A stretch of 64,000 bases of DNA from Symsagittifera roscoffensis. Its lineage: Eukaryota; Xenacoelomorpha; Acoela; Convolutidae. The notes beneath the pieces were generated by a model. That model had not been told where the DNA came from and did no database searches. It saw nothing but the letters and a program-made list of their open reading frames with translations. Within the stretch, counting starts at the first letter, position 1; every line of letters starts with the position of its first letter. The DNA lies in the NCBI RefSeq assembly GCF_963678635.1, contig NC_087064.1, forward strand, positions 39,964,530-40,028,529. Direction: 5' to 3'. Of this stretch, positions 42,691-53,654 are shown one piece after another. Position numbers and translations under genes: made by a program.

Positions 42691-44515
42691 ACTATCCGTG
42701 CGTTTTTTCGAGGTTTCTGTAATCGAGAAAAAAAAGAGTTCGTGCACTTCTTAGACCGGAATTCTCATTTTCGTACTTCACATAGTCGAATGGATCCATA
42801 TCCATTTCTCCGTTTAGCAGTTTGTTGAAGAAAAGAAGATCTTTGAGTTGATGACGATAGCATATAGGTAAAACATGATGATAAACTAAAATGGAAGAAT
42901 AGGATGTTGCCAAACTCCCGCAGGCCCATTTCAGATATTTCCATTGTAGGCGTTCAAGTTTGCGGAAACTCGTATTGTCAGCGTCATAAACCTCAGACCC
43001 ATACAATAAAATGGATAGAATAGATGAGTTGTATAGATTTAGTTTAGTTTTAATAGGAGCAGAGTATGGGATGTTCCGTTTAATTTGATGGTACACTTGC
43101 TTCGCTTTTCCGATTTTTATGTTGATGTGTGTCCACCATGATACATTGCTAGATGTGTGTACTCCAAGATACTTTACACACAGTGCAGCTTCCATTTCTA
43201 CGTCTTCAAGGAAAAGACTAACTTAGTTTTCCATTCGCTGAGAGAAAAGAAGGAGTTTGCAATTATTCTCATTCAAGGACATGAGATTCGATTTAGTCCA
43301 CTCAATAAAATTGTTCATGTCAACTTGCAGGAGATTTGGATCACTGTTCAATAGCTTACTATCATCGGCGAAAATGAAGCAACTTGAATATAAACAGGTA
43401 CCAGGCAAATCGTTGATGAAAATAACAAACAGTAATCGACCAAGCACACTTCCCTGTGGGACTCCACTGGTAACGATGATAGCACTGGACCAGACCCCAT
43501 TAACTTTAACTTCCTGATATATTTCCTGTAGGTAGCTTTTGAACAAAGAAATATAGTCTTCATCGAAGCCGAAATTGCGCAGTTTGTTTATTAATAAGTG
43601 ATGGGGCACTTTATCAAACGCTTTCTGAAAATCAAAATAAACCGCAATGGGGGTGTTGCCCTTGTCCAAATCCATGTATATTTTGTCTATATAGGCAATT
43701 AGTCGGGTGATAGTTGAACATCGAGTCCGGAAACCATGCTGACAATCTGATAATTTTTGTTTGACAAAGGGATACATATGATTAAATGATTAAAAAGAAT
43801 AGGCTCGAATATTAATGACACTCGAGGTAGATTACTGATGGGTCGGTAGTTTTTGACAGATGTGCGGCTTCCTTCCTTGAATAGAGGAGTCAAAATTGCA
43901 CATTTCCAATTTTCAGGATACATACAACTAGACAGATTTTTTTAAACAATATATAACCAAAGGGCGTTAGACATTCATAACACTTCCAGAGTAGCGAAGA
44001 CGGAAGTAAATCGTAAGACGCGTCGTTACTATAGGGACAGCGTTTGAGAGCAGGAGATATATTTTCAAGAGATAGCTTGACATCGGAGAGTTTAATATCT
44101 GCAAGTACTATAGAGTAATTTTCTTTAACACAGGAGGGACTAAACACTGAAACAAAGTATTGATTGAACAAATTCGCTTTGGCTAAGTCGTTTGATGCAC
44201 ATGTTCACTCCCAGTTAATTGACGAAGGAATTAAGATGGAGCCTGAAAGAAGTTTGAGTAATTTAAAAGAGTTTGCTTTAGAACAGTTGTCAAGATTGGA
44301 AAGTAGAGATATTTTGTCCAGTTCCACTGATTCCAAGAATTCAGACTCCCGTTTATTTACACAGTCTTGGTATACAATATCTCCACAAGATCTTTTCTTT
44401 TTCAAAGACACCAATTTGTTCAAGAGATGCATGCTGTGAGAGGAATAATAAAATGGATGCTTCATGCGTTTTGCCCTCCGGGTCTTACTACTACGGCTAA
44501 ACGAGTCTTGCAGCA
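42690..44515 (-). mobile_element. CR1/Jockey-like LINE in unit 3, best-preserved RT
   Basis: Minus frames 44,516-44,205 (pre-RT), 44,171-43,890 (SPSCVKENYSIVLADIK; DASYDLLPSSLLWKC, the RT entry), 43,923-43,699 (ILTPLFKEGSRTSVKNYRPI) and 43,777-43,223 make nearly all of an RT. The last frame carries DCQHGFRTRCSTITRLI, VYFDFQKAFDKVPHHLLI (motif A, catalytic Asp), SGVPQGSVLGRLLFVIF (motif B) and IFADDSKLL (motif C, both Asp). The 43,195-42,692 frame gives the thumb and C-terminus (IPYSAP, SILLYGSEVYDAD). One stop at 43,224 separates RT from thumb. The endonuclease is absent. Confidence 0.9.
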
Positions 44516-44519
44516 AGTT

Positions 44520-45475
44520 TATTTTATTAATACAATGGTTTACAACGCCAATGGATTAAATCCTCATAAAGCACAAATATCGAACGAATTCAACTCGTCG
44601 GCAGTGAGTAATGAAGGAATACTTGCTTCTCACGGGTACAGTTCTGAAGAATATCCGGAAGCATTCGATATGTATCCGTTCACTGATAGAGCAAATTCTT
44701 TAGGATCAGGGATAACTTTTTCACTTAATGGCAGGCTTGCCATTGATTTGTTTACTTGTGGAAAATTATTACTACCAATAACCAACGTTCGAATTAAACT
44801 AATTCGAGCTAGACCTAATTTTTACATTGTCTGATAATCCAAATGTTAGTATGAAAAGTCTTAATTGTTCGCTGTTTACTAGGAGAATTTTAGTAGCTGA
44901 ACCTAATCATCAATACTTGTAATGGAATCTGGAAAGGGAGCCTGCTCATTACAACTACATGGAAACTATAGCGAGAACCTTTATCATTCCATCTCGTCAA
45001 AACCAGTTTATTCAGGAAAATGTTTTCAATAATGTCCCAACAGAAGGATTGCTGTTGCAATGAATGCAAATTCGGCTGTTGCGGGATCTTTTCACAAAAA
45101 TCCTTTCAATTATCAACAATTTCATTTGAGAGAGCTTAGAATTATTCGGGGCGGAAGAACAATTATTTCATTAGATACAACTTCTCTTTGTCTTTGTCGC
45201 CCGTATGTAACAACAATGAAAGATTGCAGTTTAATGAAAATTTTCCATCTCTTCCTATGGAAGATTTTCAAAATCACTATATTCTAGTTTTCGACTTGAC
45301 TTCACTACAGGATGCAGCTGAACAGTTGCATTATCCAGAACTTAGTGGAGAGAGCTTGAGATTAGAAATGTTTTCCCAATTTCTCTTGGAGCAAGTAACG
45401 GAAGTGATAGTCTTGGGAGAAAGACTATCAAACATTCAAATTGACAAATTCGGAACAGTCGCTAAAAATGTTTAA
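44520..45475 (+). pseudogene. Polinton capsid protein, unit 3 (N-terminus lost, frameshifts)
   Basis: Frame 44,367-44,834 enters the capsid at MVYNANGLNPHKAQISNEFN and continues GILASHGYSSEEYPEAFD, YPFTDRANSLGSGITFSL and the cysteine-containing FTCGKLLLPITNV. A 2-bp deletion at ~44,826 ends it (FYIV). Further pieces are at 44,840-45,060 in another frame, 45,060-45,287 (SAVAGSFHKNPFNYQQFHLR) and 45,188-45,475 (HYILVFDLTSLQDA, ending DKFGTVAKNV). This is the longest capsid copy, about 310 residues of an expected 500 or more. Confidence 0.85.
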
Positions 45476-45496
45476 TTTTTTTTTGAGTTTTTAGGT

Positions 45497-45673
45497 TCCT
45501 ATAAAAATATTGCAAATTTTTTGGGACTTTTCTTTGTTATTATCTCTGTACTATCTATTTTGTTTTTCTTCAGACCTAAAGCTTCAGAAAAAATAGAGAA
45601 AGAAGGCTCTTTAGTTGAAAGCTCGAGACACTTCTTCAACCTAGACTGTAAAACAGTGTTCAATAAACTTTGA
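45497..45673 (+). pseudogene. Small single-membrane-helix protein, unit 3
   Basis: Its 58 codons match those at 37,923-38,099 in length and near-identical sequence (NFLGLFFVIISVLSILFFF, RPKASEKIEKEGSLVESS). It is separated from the capsid end by a TAA and ~20 bp of T-rich sequence ending tttttag, which could serve as a splice acceptor. Confidence 0.5.
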
Positions 45674-45817
45674 CTACTACATAAGGCTTGTGTATGGGAC
45701 TTTGTTGATTCAATTCCTAAATGTGTGTAAGTCATTATTCTTTCTTTTTCATTCTAAAGTACACTATCAATCTACCAGTTTCTTTTTTTACATGTAAATC
45801 AGCCTACAATTGCAAAG

Positions 45818-46045
45818 ATGGATAATTTTTCAATTCAAATTATTGAAAGAACTCCTGAGCTCATGTTCAAGTACATGGGATCAAGCCCTTCTGATACAGT
45901 ACGTCAACTAACAAAATACTCTTTTGCAATTATTAACTCAGCCCCAAGCAATGATAGAGGAGAACACTGGATCACGATTGCTCGACTGGATGAAAGTTGC
46001 TACTTTGCTGATTCTTTGGGAAGAAAGAGATCAACTTAAACATTT
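45818..46045 (+). pseudogene. Polinton adenovirus-type protease, unit 3 (short)
   Basis: MDNFSIQIIERTPELMF through GEHWITIARLDESCYFADSLGR, then a TAA at 46,037. Beyond it the unit 1 sequence has lost about 15 bases. The catalytic His region is kept, the catalytic Cys region is absent. Confidence 0.78.
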
Positions 46046-46049
46046 TTGA

Positions 46050-47150
46050 CAAAAAAAGTATCCTCGAAAGCTACAAAAAACTGATAATTTTCGTGGATTT
46101 TACGCAATTTATTCAGAATTTCTTCTTTTTAAATTCTTCAAGAATTTGAATAAATTTCAAGATGTGCATGTTTTGAATTTTATCAGCAATCTTATGTAAA
46201 AGTGCATTTTTTATTTGTAAAAGTAAATTTTTGCAGTAATTTTACTATACGATGTAGTGAATTGTTTAATTATTTATGTAACTCAACTCTTTATATTCCT
46301 TAGTTTTTTTTCCAAAAAGTATCTTAGCAACTAACCTTTTAATGAGAAACACGGAGAATGATGATGGAATATAGAAGTTGTAGTCCCCAATTGAAAGAAT
46401 TAACGATAGAGTAGATAAATTTACGAAAATTGTAACCAACTTCTACTAAATTGTATAATCTTCTTAAAAATTACTCTGCGAAAGATAGAAAAATTATTAT
46501 ACAGAAATAACAGACACAAAGTAATTAAATACCTGATTGGTCGAAACATAAATATTTTTGCATATTTTTATCTTAGTTCCAATGGAAAGTTCATGCAATT
46601 TTGATTGGATGTATTTCAATTTTTTATGAAAATTTAAGATTTTAATCTCTCAAGAAAGTAAATCACGCTTCATTAACTCTGGGGAGAACTGCTTATATGC
46701 ATCTGTCATATGATCGTGGGATAATTATGTGAAAAAAGATAAAATAAGTCATGAAATTAAGTATAATGGTGCTGTCATCCGTTCTCCAGATAACCTGAAC
46801 AATAAAAGATTAATAGGGGATATAAAAGTAATCAATCGTGAGAAGCTGTCAAGATTCCCCTGATATCCCGTGGAGTTGAATACTTAGCATGTCGAAGATA
46901 ATCCCCTCTTGACAATTTTCCCCAGATAACCTGAGCAAATGAATATAAAAAAGATGAAATAAGTATTTGAAAGATTCTTTCGAGAAAAAAAATATTCTGT
47001 GATATATTAGTTAATGATCCCATACTCTAAATCGAAACTCAATTTTTGTCGAAACTTAGCATCTGAAACTTACCATCCAAATTTTTTTCTCAATTTTTCT
47101 AATATGAAAATGTTTTTTCAAGATAAAAAGTAAAACTTTAAAAGTTTTCA
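46050..47150. repeat. AT-rich tail, unit 3
   Basis: Same as the other tails but lacking about 270 bp that contain the aagcttttaccggggcagagc segment (joint near 46,520). Confidence 0.72.
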
Positions 47151-48115
47151 AAACATTTTCTGAAAGTTACCATACCGAAGTTTTGTGAGACAAGATAGCC
47201 CTTACATATCACAAATCATAGAAGTTAGCTAAGAAATGCAAGTATCAACATATTCGAGCTCAAAAAACTCGGGCGCTAAAATTTTTTTCTGAAACTTACC
47301 ATCTCAAACCTTACAATCTTAATACATAGGAAACTTATTCCCTATACTAATGAGCTCATAACTCCCTACAATGAATTTCTGACACATAGGGAAATCTATG
47401 CGCTATATATGGGAAAGTCAAACCAACAAAAACAAACAAAACATACTTCAATTCCTTTATAAGAGGTTACAAATACAACTATAACATACAGAAGTTTTGT
47501 GAGACAAGATAGCCCGTACATATCACAAATCGTAGAAGTTGGCTAAGAAATGCAAGTATCAACAAAATCGAGCTCAAAAAACTCGGGCGCTAAAATTTTT
47601 GCTGAAACTTACCATCTCAAACCTTACCATCTTAATACATAGGAAATTTATTCCCTATCCTAATGAGTTCTTAACTCCCTACAATGAATTTCTGACACAT
47701 AGGGAAATCTATGCGCTATATATGAAATTCAAACCAACAAAAACAAACAAAATAGACTTCAATTCCTTTTATAAGAGGTTACAAATACAACTATAACATA
47801 CCGAAGTTTTGTGAGACAAGACAGCCCTTACATATCACAAATCGTAGAAGTTAGCTAAGAAATGCAAGTATCAACAAAATCGAGCTCAAAAACTCGGGCG
47901 CTAAAATTTTTTTCTGAAACTTACCATCTCAAACCTTACCATCTTAATACATAGGAAACTTATTCCCTATCCTAATGAGTTCTTAACTCCCTACAATGAA
48001 TTTCTGACACATAGGGAAATCTATGCGCTATATATGAAATTCAAACCAACAAAAACAAACAAAATAGACTTCAATTCCTTTTATAGGAGGTTACAAATAC
48101 AACTATAACAGAGGA
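47150..48115 (+). repeat. Triplicated spacer, ~313-bp tandem units
   Basis: The accgaagttttgtgagacaaga landmark occurs at 47,174, 47,489 and 47,800 (periods 315 and 311 bp). Each unit carries the cttaccatctcaaacctta, ccctatcctaatga and gaaatctatgcgctatatatg phrases. The longest protein-like frame (47,539-47,796) reads across two units. Confidence 0.9.
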
Positions 48116-48159
48116 TGTTTACAAATAAGTAGTTTCAGGTCACATAAATCAGGCAAGAG

Positions 48160-50050
48160 CTAGAAACCAAGTACAGGATCTTGAAAAACAGAATATGGAA
48201 CCTGCCATGTTGACAAAGAAGTTTGTGATAGTTTTTTTGAAATGTTTGGGCTTGGCAAAAACGTCGACTTTTTGCTTGATAAGAAGCTTCGACATTCGGA
48301 CAACACGAATAAAGAATGAACTATCCGCGCGTTTTTTTGAGGTTTCTGTAATCGAGAAAAAAAAGAGTTGATGCATTTCTTAGACCGGAATTCTCATTTT
48401 CGTACTTCACATAGTCGAACGGATCCATATTCATTTCTCCGTTTAGGAGTTTGTTGAAGAAAAGAAGATTTTTGAGTTGATGACGATAGCATATAGGTAA
48501 AACATGATAATAAACTAAAATGGAAGCATAGGATGTTGCCAAACTCCCGCAGGCCCATTTCAGACATTACCATTGTAGGCGTTCAAGTTTGCGGAAACTT
48601 GTATTGTCAGCGTCATAAACCTCTGACCCATACAATAAAATGGATAGAATACATGAGTTGTATAGATTTAGTTTAGTTTTACTAGGAGCAGAGTATGGGA
48701 TGTTCCGTTTAATTTGATGGTACACTTGCTTCGCTTTTCCGATTTTTATGTTGATATGTGTCCGCCATGATACATTGCTAGATATGTGTACACCAAGATA
48801 CTTTACACACAGTGCAGCTTCTATTTCTACGTCTTCAAGGAAAAGACTAACTTCGTTTTCCATTCGCTGAGAGAAAAGAAGGAGTTTGCATTAATTCTCA
48901 TTCAAGGACATGAGATTTGAGTTAGTCCACTCAATAAAGTTGTTTATGTCAACTTGCAGGAGATTTGGATCACTGTTCAATAGCTTACTATCATTGGCGA
49001 AAATGAAGCAACTTGAATATAAACAGGTACCAGGCAAATCGTTGATGAAAATAACAAAAAGTAATCCACCAAGCACACTTCCCTGTGGGACTCCACTGGT
49101 AACGATGATAGCACTGGACCAGACCCCAATAACTTTAACTTCCTGATATATTTCCTGTAGGTAGCTTTTGAACAAAGAAATAGTCTTCATCGAAGCCGAA
49201 ATTGCGCAGTTTGTTTATTAATAAGTGATGGGGCACTTTATCAAACCCTTTCTGAAAATCAAAATAAACCACAATGGAGGTGTTGCCGTTGTCGAAATCC
49301 ATGTATATTTTGTCTATATAGGCAATTAGTCGGGTGATAGTTGAACGTCGAGTCCGGAAACCATGCTGACAATCTGATAATTTTTGTTTGACAAAGGAAT
49401 ACATATAATTAAAAAGAATACGTTTGAATATTAATGACAGTCGAGGTAGAATACTGATGGGTCGGTAGTTTTTGACAGATGTGCGGCTTCCTTCCTTTTT
49501 GAATAGAGGAGTCAAAATTGCACATTTCCAATTTTCAGGATGCATACAACTAGACATAATTTTTGAAACAATATATAAACAAAAGGCGTTAGGCATTCAT
49601 AACACTTCCGGAGTAGCGAAGATGGAAGTAAATCGTAAGACACGGCGTTACTAATGGGACAGCGTTTGAGAGCAGGAGATAAATTTTCAAGAGATAGCTT
49701 GACATCGGAGAGTTTAATATCTGCAAGTACTATAGAGTAATTTTCTTTAACACAGGAGGGACTAAACACTGAAGCAAGTATTGATTGAATAAATTCGCTT
49801 TGGCTAAGACGTTTGATGCACATGTTTACTCCCAGGTAATTGACGAAGGAATTAGGATGGCGCCTGAAAGAAGTTTGAATAATTTCCAAGAATTCAGACT
49901 CCCGTTTATTTACACAGTCTTGGTATACAATATCTTCACGAGATCTTTTCTTTTCAAAGACTACAATTTGTTCAAGAGATGCATGCTGTGAGAGGAATAA
50001 TAAAATGGATGCTTCATGCGTTTTGCCCTCCGGGTCTTACTACTCCGGCT
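48160..50050 (-). mobile_element. CR1/Jockey-like LINE in unit 4 (RT half)
   Basis: Minus frames 49,889-49,512 (FVNYLGVNMCIKRLSQSEF, SPSCVKENYSIV), 49,596-49,135 (ILTPLFKKEGSRTSVKNY, DCQHGFRTRRSTITRLI, VYFDFQKGFDKVPHHLL), 49,190-48,891 (SGVPQGSVLGGLLFV, IFANDSKLL), 48,863-48,567 and 48,542-48,321 (thumb and C-terminus). In motif C one catalytic Asp is now Asn (FAND). Several frameshifts. About 70 bp at 49,885-49,890 present in the other units are missing. Confidence 0.85.
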
Positions 50051-50054
50051 AAAC

Positions 50055-50489
50055 GAGTCTTGCAGCAAGTTTATTTTATTAATACAATGGTTTACAACGC
50101 CAATGGATTAAATCCTCATAAAGCACAAATATCGAACGAATTCAACTCGTCGGCAGTGAGTAATGAAGGAATACTTGCTTCTCACGGGTACAGTTCTGAA
50201 GAATATCCGGAAGCATTCGATATGTATCCGTTCACTGATAGAGCAAATTCTTTAGGATCAGGGATAACTTTTTCACTTAATGGCAGGCTTGCCATTGATT
50301 TGTTTACTTGTGGAAAATTATTACTACCAATAACCAACGTTCGAATTAAACTAATTCGAGCTAGACCTAATTTTTACATTGTCTGATAATCCAAATGTTA
50401 GTATGAAAAGTCTTGATTGTTCGCTGTTTACTAGGAGAATTTTAGTAGCTGAACCTAATCATCAATACTTGCAATGGAATCTGGAAACT
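50055..50489 (+). pseudogene. Polinton capsid fragment, unit 4
   Basis: Frame 49,979-50,386 matches unit 3 almost exactly (FNSSAVSNEGILASHGYSSE, FTCGKLLLPITNV) and shares its 2-bp deletion (FYIV). A short continuation in another frame reaches HQYLQWNLE and is cut at about 50,489, where LINE 5' sequence starts. Confidence 0.85.
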
Positions 50490-51180
50490 AGGGTGATAGG
50501 ACATAAATTTAATGGAAACTGATCCGGCAACAGAGAAGAAATCAAAGTCGGATTATTTTCTTCAATCGGTTTAGGAAAGTAAAAATCAACCAAAAGCATA
50601 TGGTGATCAGACAGAGAGTATGGCACAGGATCAAATACATCAACGTCATCAATGTTGGATACAAAGCAAAGATCAAGAATATTTCCCTTTTTGTGAGTGG
50701 GTTTGGTGATATATTCAAAGAGATCAAATTGGTCCATGTGGTCAATAAGCATTTGACTGGTATCCAAAGGCGAACAGAAGGAACTCCAATCAACTTCTGG
50801 GGCATTGAAACTCTATGCTGTAGGCGCTGCCGCGCGGACGAATATAGAGAGTTATAAAGAGATACCAAATATCAGGTGGGTTTACCGCGCATGCGCAGCC
50901 GAAATCAATATTCGACATGGAAAGGTCTAAACAACTGTAGAGATCGTAGACGCCGGATTGAAGTGCTAGCAGAACACCACCATGCTTGCTTTCGCCTCCT
51001 TCACTTCGACTAGCCACAATATAATTTGAGCCTGGAAAAATTTGAGAGCTGGCTGTCTATATTTTCAGAAAGCCAAATTTCAGAAAGACTGACTCTGTGG
51101 GATGATGCGTATACAATTGATTTACAAGTGACACTCGACGATTAAACGATATGATGCTTTGTACATTAAGGACAAGAAGT
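50490..51180 (-). pseudogene. LINE endonuclease C-terminal part
   Basis: The minus frame 50,767-50,462 reads QFDLFEYITKPTHKKGNILDLCFVSN and then SLSDHHMLLVDFYFP, the conserved end of CR1/Jockey EEP endonucleases (the SDHxxL catalytic His motif). Decayed upstream frames (50,868-50,542; 51,017-50,790) follow. This is probably the 5' half of the same LINE family whose 3' half lies at 48.2-50.05 kb. The capsid fragment sits between the two halves. Confidence 0.75.
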
Positions 51181-51251
51181 TTAATACAGGGGAGATGCTT
51201 CGTTTGTTAGATGGGTATAGTTCTTTGAATACAGTCAGGAGCTAGGATTTG

Positions 51252-52087
51252 CTAAATCGCAAAATACTTCATCAACAGAGCGTATGTATCCAAGCAGACA
51301 GTTTTGAAATATATATTGAGTCCCCGTATTCTTAAGGTAGTTTTATCTACGCTCTTCTGTACTTGTTCGTATCTGAATTTCCGAAGTGCCTTTTCTTTCA
51401 TTCTATCTTCCACAGAACAATAGCCTCTCAGAAATATGGCTGTGTCTTTCAAGTTCCCAGCAGACGCTTTAGCTTTTCTAGCATCGAACGAGCTTTTGAG
51501 CCTCACGATGAGTGGTCGTGGTTTTCTCCCTGGAAGGAATTTGCCTCTTCTGTGGAAATCAGCAACATTTTCCAATTGGCTGCATTTCAAGGTATTGAAT
51601 ACCTTTTGAATGCTATTCGTTTCATGTGTGAACTTTTCGGCGTTCGAGATAGTCGGGGATGCTTCATCGACCCCATGATAACAATAGTTTCTTCGAGTTG
51701 TTCATTTCTTGGAGGCCTGGTTGTAGTTGATTCACGGTTGGCTACAGCATCGACTTTTTTATTGATAGTCTCAAGTGTATTGTTAACAGGATTTCCATGA
51801 GAAGCCGAGTAACTTGCGTTTAGAATAGACTCAGAAAGTTCGTTCACTGATTTCACAATGTGAGGAATAGAAGAGAGGTGATGTTGCATATGTGTGGATT
51901 TACGTAATTGCGAAATAGATTCTCGCAAAAGGCACAGCAGACTATCTTTTTTTTGAGGTGCAAGAAGTTTCTTGAATGTGTCGGCATCTGCATGTAACAG
52001 CTCATCAATGGTGGGGTAATAGTCTCGTGAGGCATTTGACGGCGAGTCTCTATGTAGATGTTGGTCAGACATGCTCAAGAGCTGCAC
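51252..52087 (-). pseudogene. LINE ORF1 protein (two frames)
   Basis: Frame 52,087-51,587 (166 codons) begins LLSMSDQHLHRDSP and contains SISQLRKSTHMQHHLSSIPH and LETINKKVDAVANRES, a heptad-like helical region typical of ORF1 coiled coils. Frame 51,590-51,252 gives KPRPLIVRLKSSFDARKA, an RRM-like strand often seen in ORF1p, and ALRKFRYEQVQKSVDKTTL. A shift near 51,590 separates them. It acts as an RNA-binding chaperone in intact LINEs. It lies directly upstream, in LINE orientation, of the endonuclease remains. Confidence 0.7.
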
Positions 52088-52199
52088 CCGGGCTCGTTCT
52101 GAACAGCAGGATCGAATGCAGAACTTTACCCAACTCTTTCGTCTTCTTGGTTTTATAGGGGCTACTACTGCTGCCCGTAACTCAAATTCTATCTATTTA

Positions 52200-52410
52200 A
52201 TAAGTTTATCACAAGTCGAGCGCCGAAAAAAACTTAGCATCTGAAACCTGCTATCTTAATACACTGGGAATCCAATTACCTATCTTGATACATTGGGAAA
52301 TCTATTCCCTATCTTAATACATAGGGTGATGACCGGATACTCTATAGCCTATGTTGATACATGGGGGTCATCACCCAACACCCACCCCCACTTCAGCCCC
52401 AACATATACT
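52200..52410. repeat. Diverged spacer-like repeats at the right edge of the array
   Basis: Phrases related to the array spacer (cttagcatctgaaacctgctatcttaatacactggg, gaaatctattccctatcttaatacataggg) are reiterated about three times at ~45-60-bp intervals. They may mark the outer end of the Polinton or array. Confidence 0.5.
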
Positions 52411-53180
52411 ACTCAAGAGAGCTATGCCCGAGCTTCAGGCACTTCGACACTTCGGGCGGCCAGAACCAGAGGTCGATTGAGGTAGGTTCAGTCCGGTTTT
52501 TAGAGAACTTGACGAAAGTTTGAGTGGGGAGAAAGACAGTGAAGACAGTTCGGAGATGGGATGGGGGGGGGGTCAATTTCATTGCAATAAGTGCTTAAAA
52601 ATGAGCCTTAGCCCAGATCATAGCTACGCTTAAGCGCTCCATGTGGATCAAGGAGCCAGTTCTTCGGTCGAGGAAACTTCAGAATAGTGCAGTAAGGAGA
52701 CTTTGGGGGTGGGAGCATCGTGTTACGTTTTTCGTATGGATGCGTTTTCCTAGTTGTTTTAATTATCAAAAATGAAATTGCTTCGGCCGCTGCTATCAAC
52801 TCGCTATCAACTGCTATCAACTCGTTGTTCATGGAAATTGTTTCGTCGAGTTAGTCTTTAAAAGTTGATTTAAAAGTCTGGGAGGCGAAATCTACTCATG
52901 GAAAAACGCAAGTTGTGTTAGTACGATAGTCGTGGACCATGTTTGCAAATATCACAACCTCAACCTCCCAACAACAGGGAGCGCCGATTGATTGCGAAGC
53001 CCGGGTTTTTGGGTTCAGAGCGTCTGAAGCCGGTCAGGCAGATACGTCTACTATTAAATAACCAATGCTAATTAGCCAATGCTAACCCAACCAAAACAAA
53101 ATAAGCTATTGCTGAGTGCGCCCTTGAAAGTCCGATTTTTAGATTAGTAACTCTGCCATGGTGGCTTCATTATCGTCAAA
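52410..53180. other. Intron sequence, locally GC-richer, no recognised gene
   Basis: A G-run lies at 52,564-52,573. The frames on both strands (plus 52,293-52,523; minus 52,832-52,608) have no recognisable product, and no phase-compatible channel exon was found here. Confidence 0.45.
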
Positions 53181-53182
53181 CA

Positions 53183-53234
53183 GCATCTGTTCTCCGCTTT
53201 TATTGTAGCTACAATAAAAGCCGAGAACAGATGC
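53183..53234. repeat. Near-perfect palindrome, 26-bp arms without loop
   Basis: The left arm 53,183-53,208 and right arm 53,209-53,234 are reverse complements apart from one base (a C/C mismatch near the middle of each arm). The centre is tgtagctaca. Flanks have weak further complementarity (ccatggtggc against gtgccacc), so it may be the core of a hairpin-type MITE. Confidence 0.88.
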
Positions 53235-53369
53235 TATTGCCAATGCTACAGATCATGACTATGGCAAAGTGCCACCAAATGGGCATTTATACATGCGAGT
53301 TAGTTTGGAAAAAGATGATTCAAACTATGACATTACTTTCATTATCTCGCTTGAGCAAATAGTAACCAC

Positions 53370-53610
53370 AATAATACTAACCCCTGAAAGTACTCTGATA
53401 GCCTCCAATTACAAGGTTGGAAATTTCAAATTTTGAACAAAAAAATTCGTTACGTTTTCTGAAAACTTTTTGAAAAATCACAAAAAACGTCATATCTCGA
53501 AAACTACAAGGATTTGAGCAGTCTAATTTGGAGGCGAGATTCGCAACTCCTGAGAGTACCCTGACAGCACACAACTATAGGGTAAGGCATTTTAATTTTG
53601 AAAACAAAAA
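53370..53610. repeat. Satellite-like repeat R3, block 1
   Basis: The phrases catatctcgaaaactacaaggatttgagcagt and cctgagagtaccctgacagc occur in this order at about 110-165-bp periodicity. The family continues at 55,880-56,680. No coding capacity. Confidence 0.65.
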
Positions 53611-53654
53611 TTACGTCTATTTTTTTTGAAAAATTAAATTTTAATTTAGAAACA

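Larger units (their letters stand above)
34686..50489. repeat. Tandem array of a Polinton capsid/protease cassette (units 1-4)
   Basis: The landmark accgaagttttgtgagacaaga (accgaaaatttaagagacaaga in unit 1) starts units at 34,686, 39,819, 42,167 and 47,173. Spacing is 5,133, 2,348 and 5,006 bp. A full unit is: spacer, antisense LINE, capsid gene, small membrane-protein frame, protease, AT-rich tail. Unit 2 lacks the LINE and capsid through an internal deletion. Unit 4 stops inside the capsid gene. Units are highly similar but carry private deletions, so the amplification preceded part of the decay. Confidence 0.9.

Noticed and set aside
52608-52832. Minus frame as a further channel exon
   Set aside because: No convincing splice sites or phase match. 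The 55,006-55,094 exon already fills the gap.
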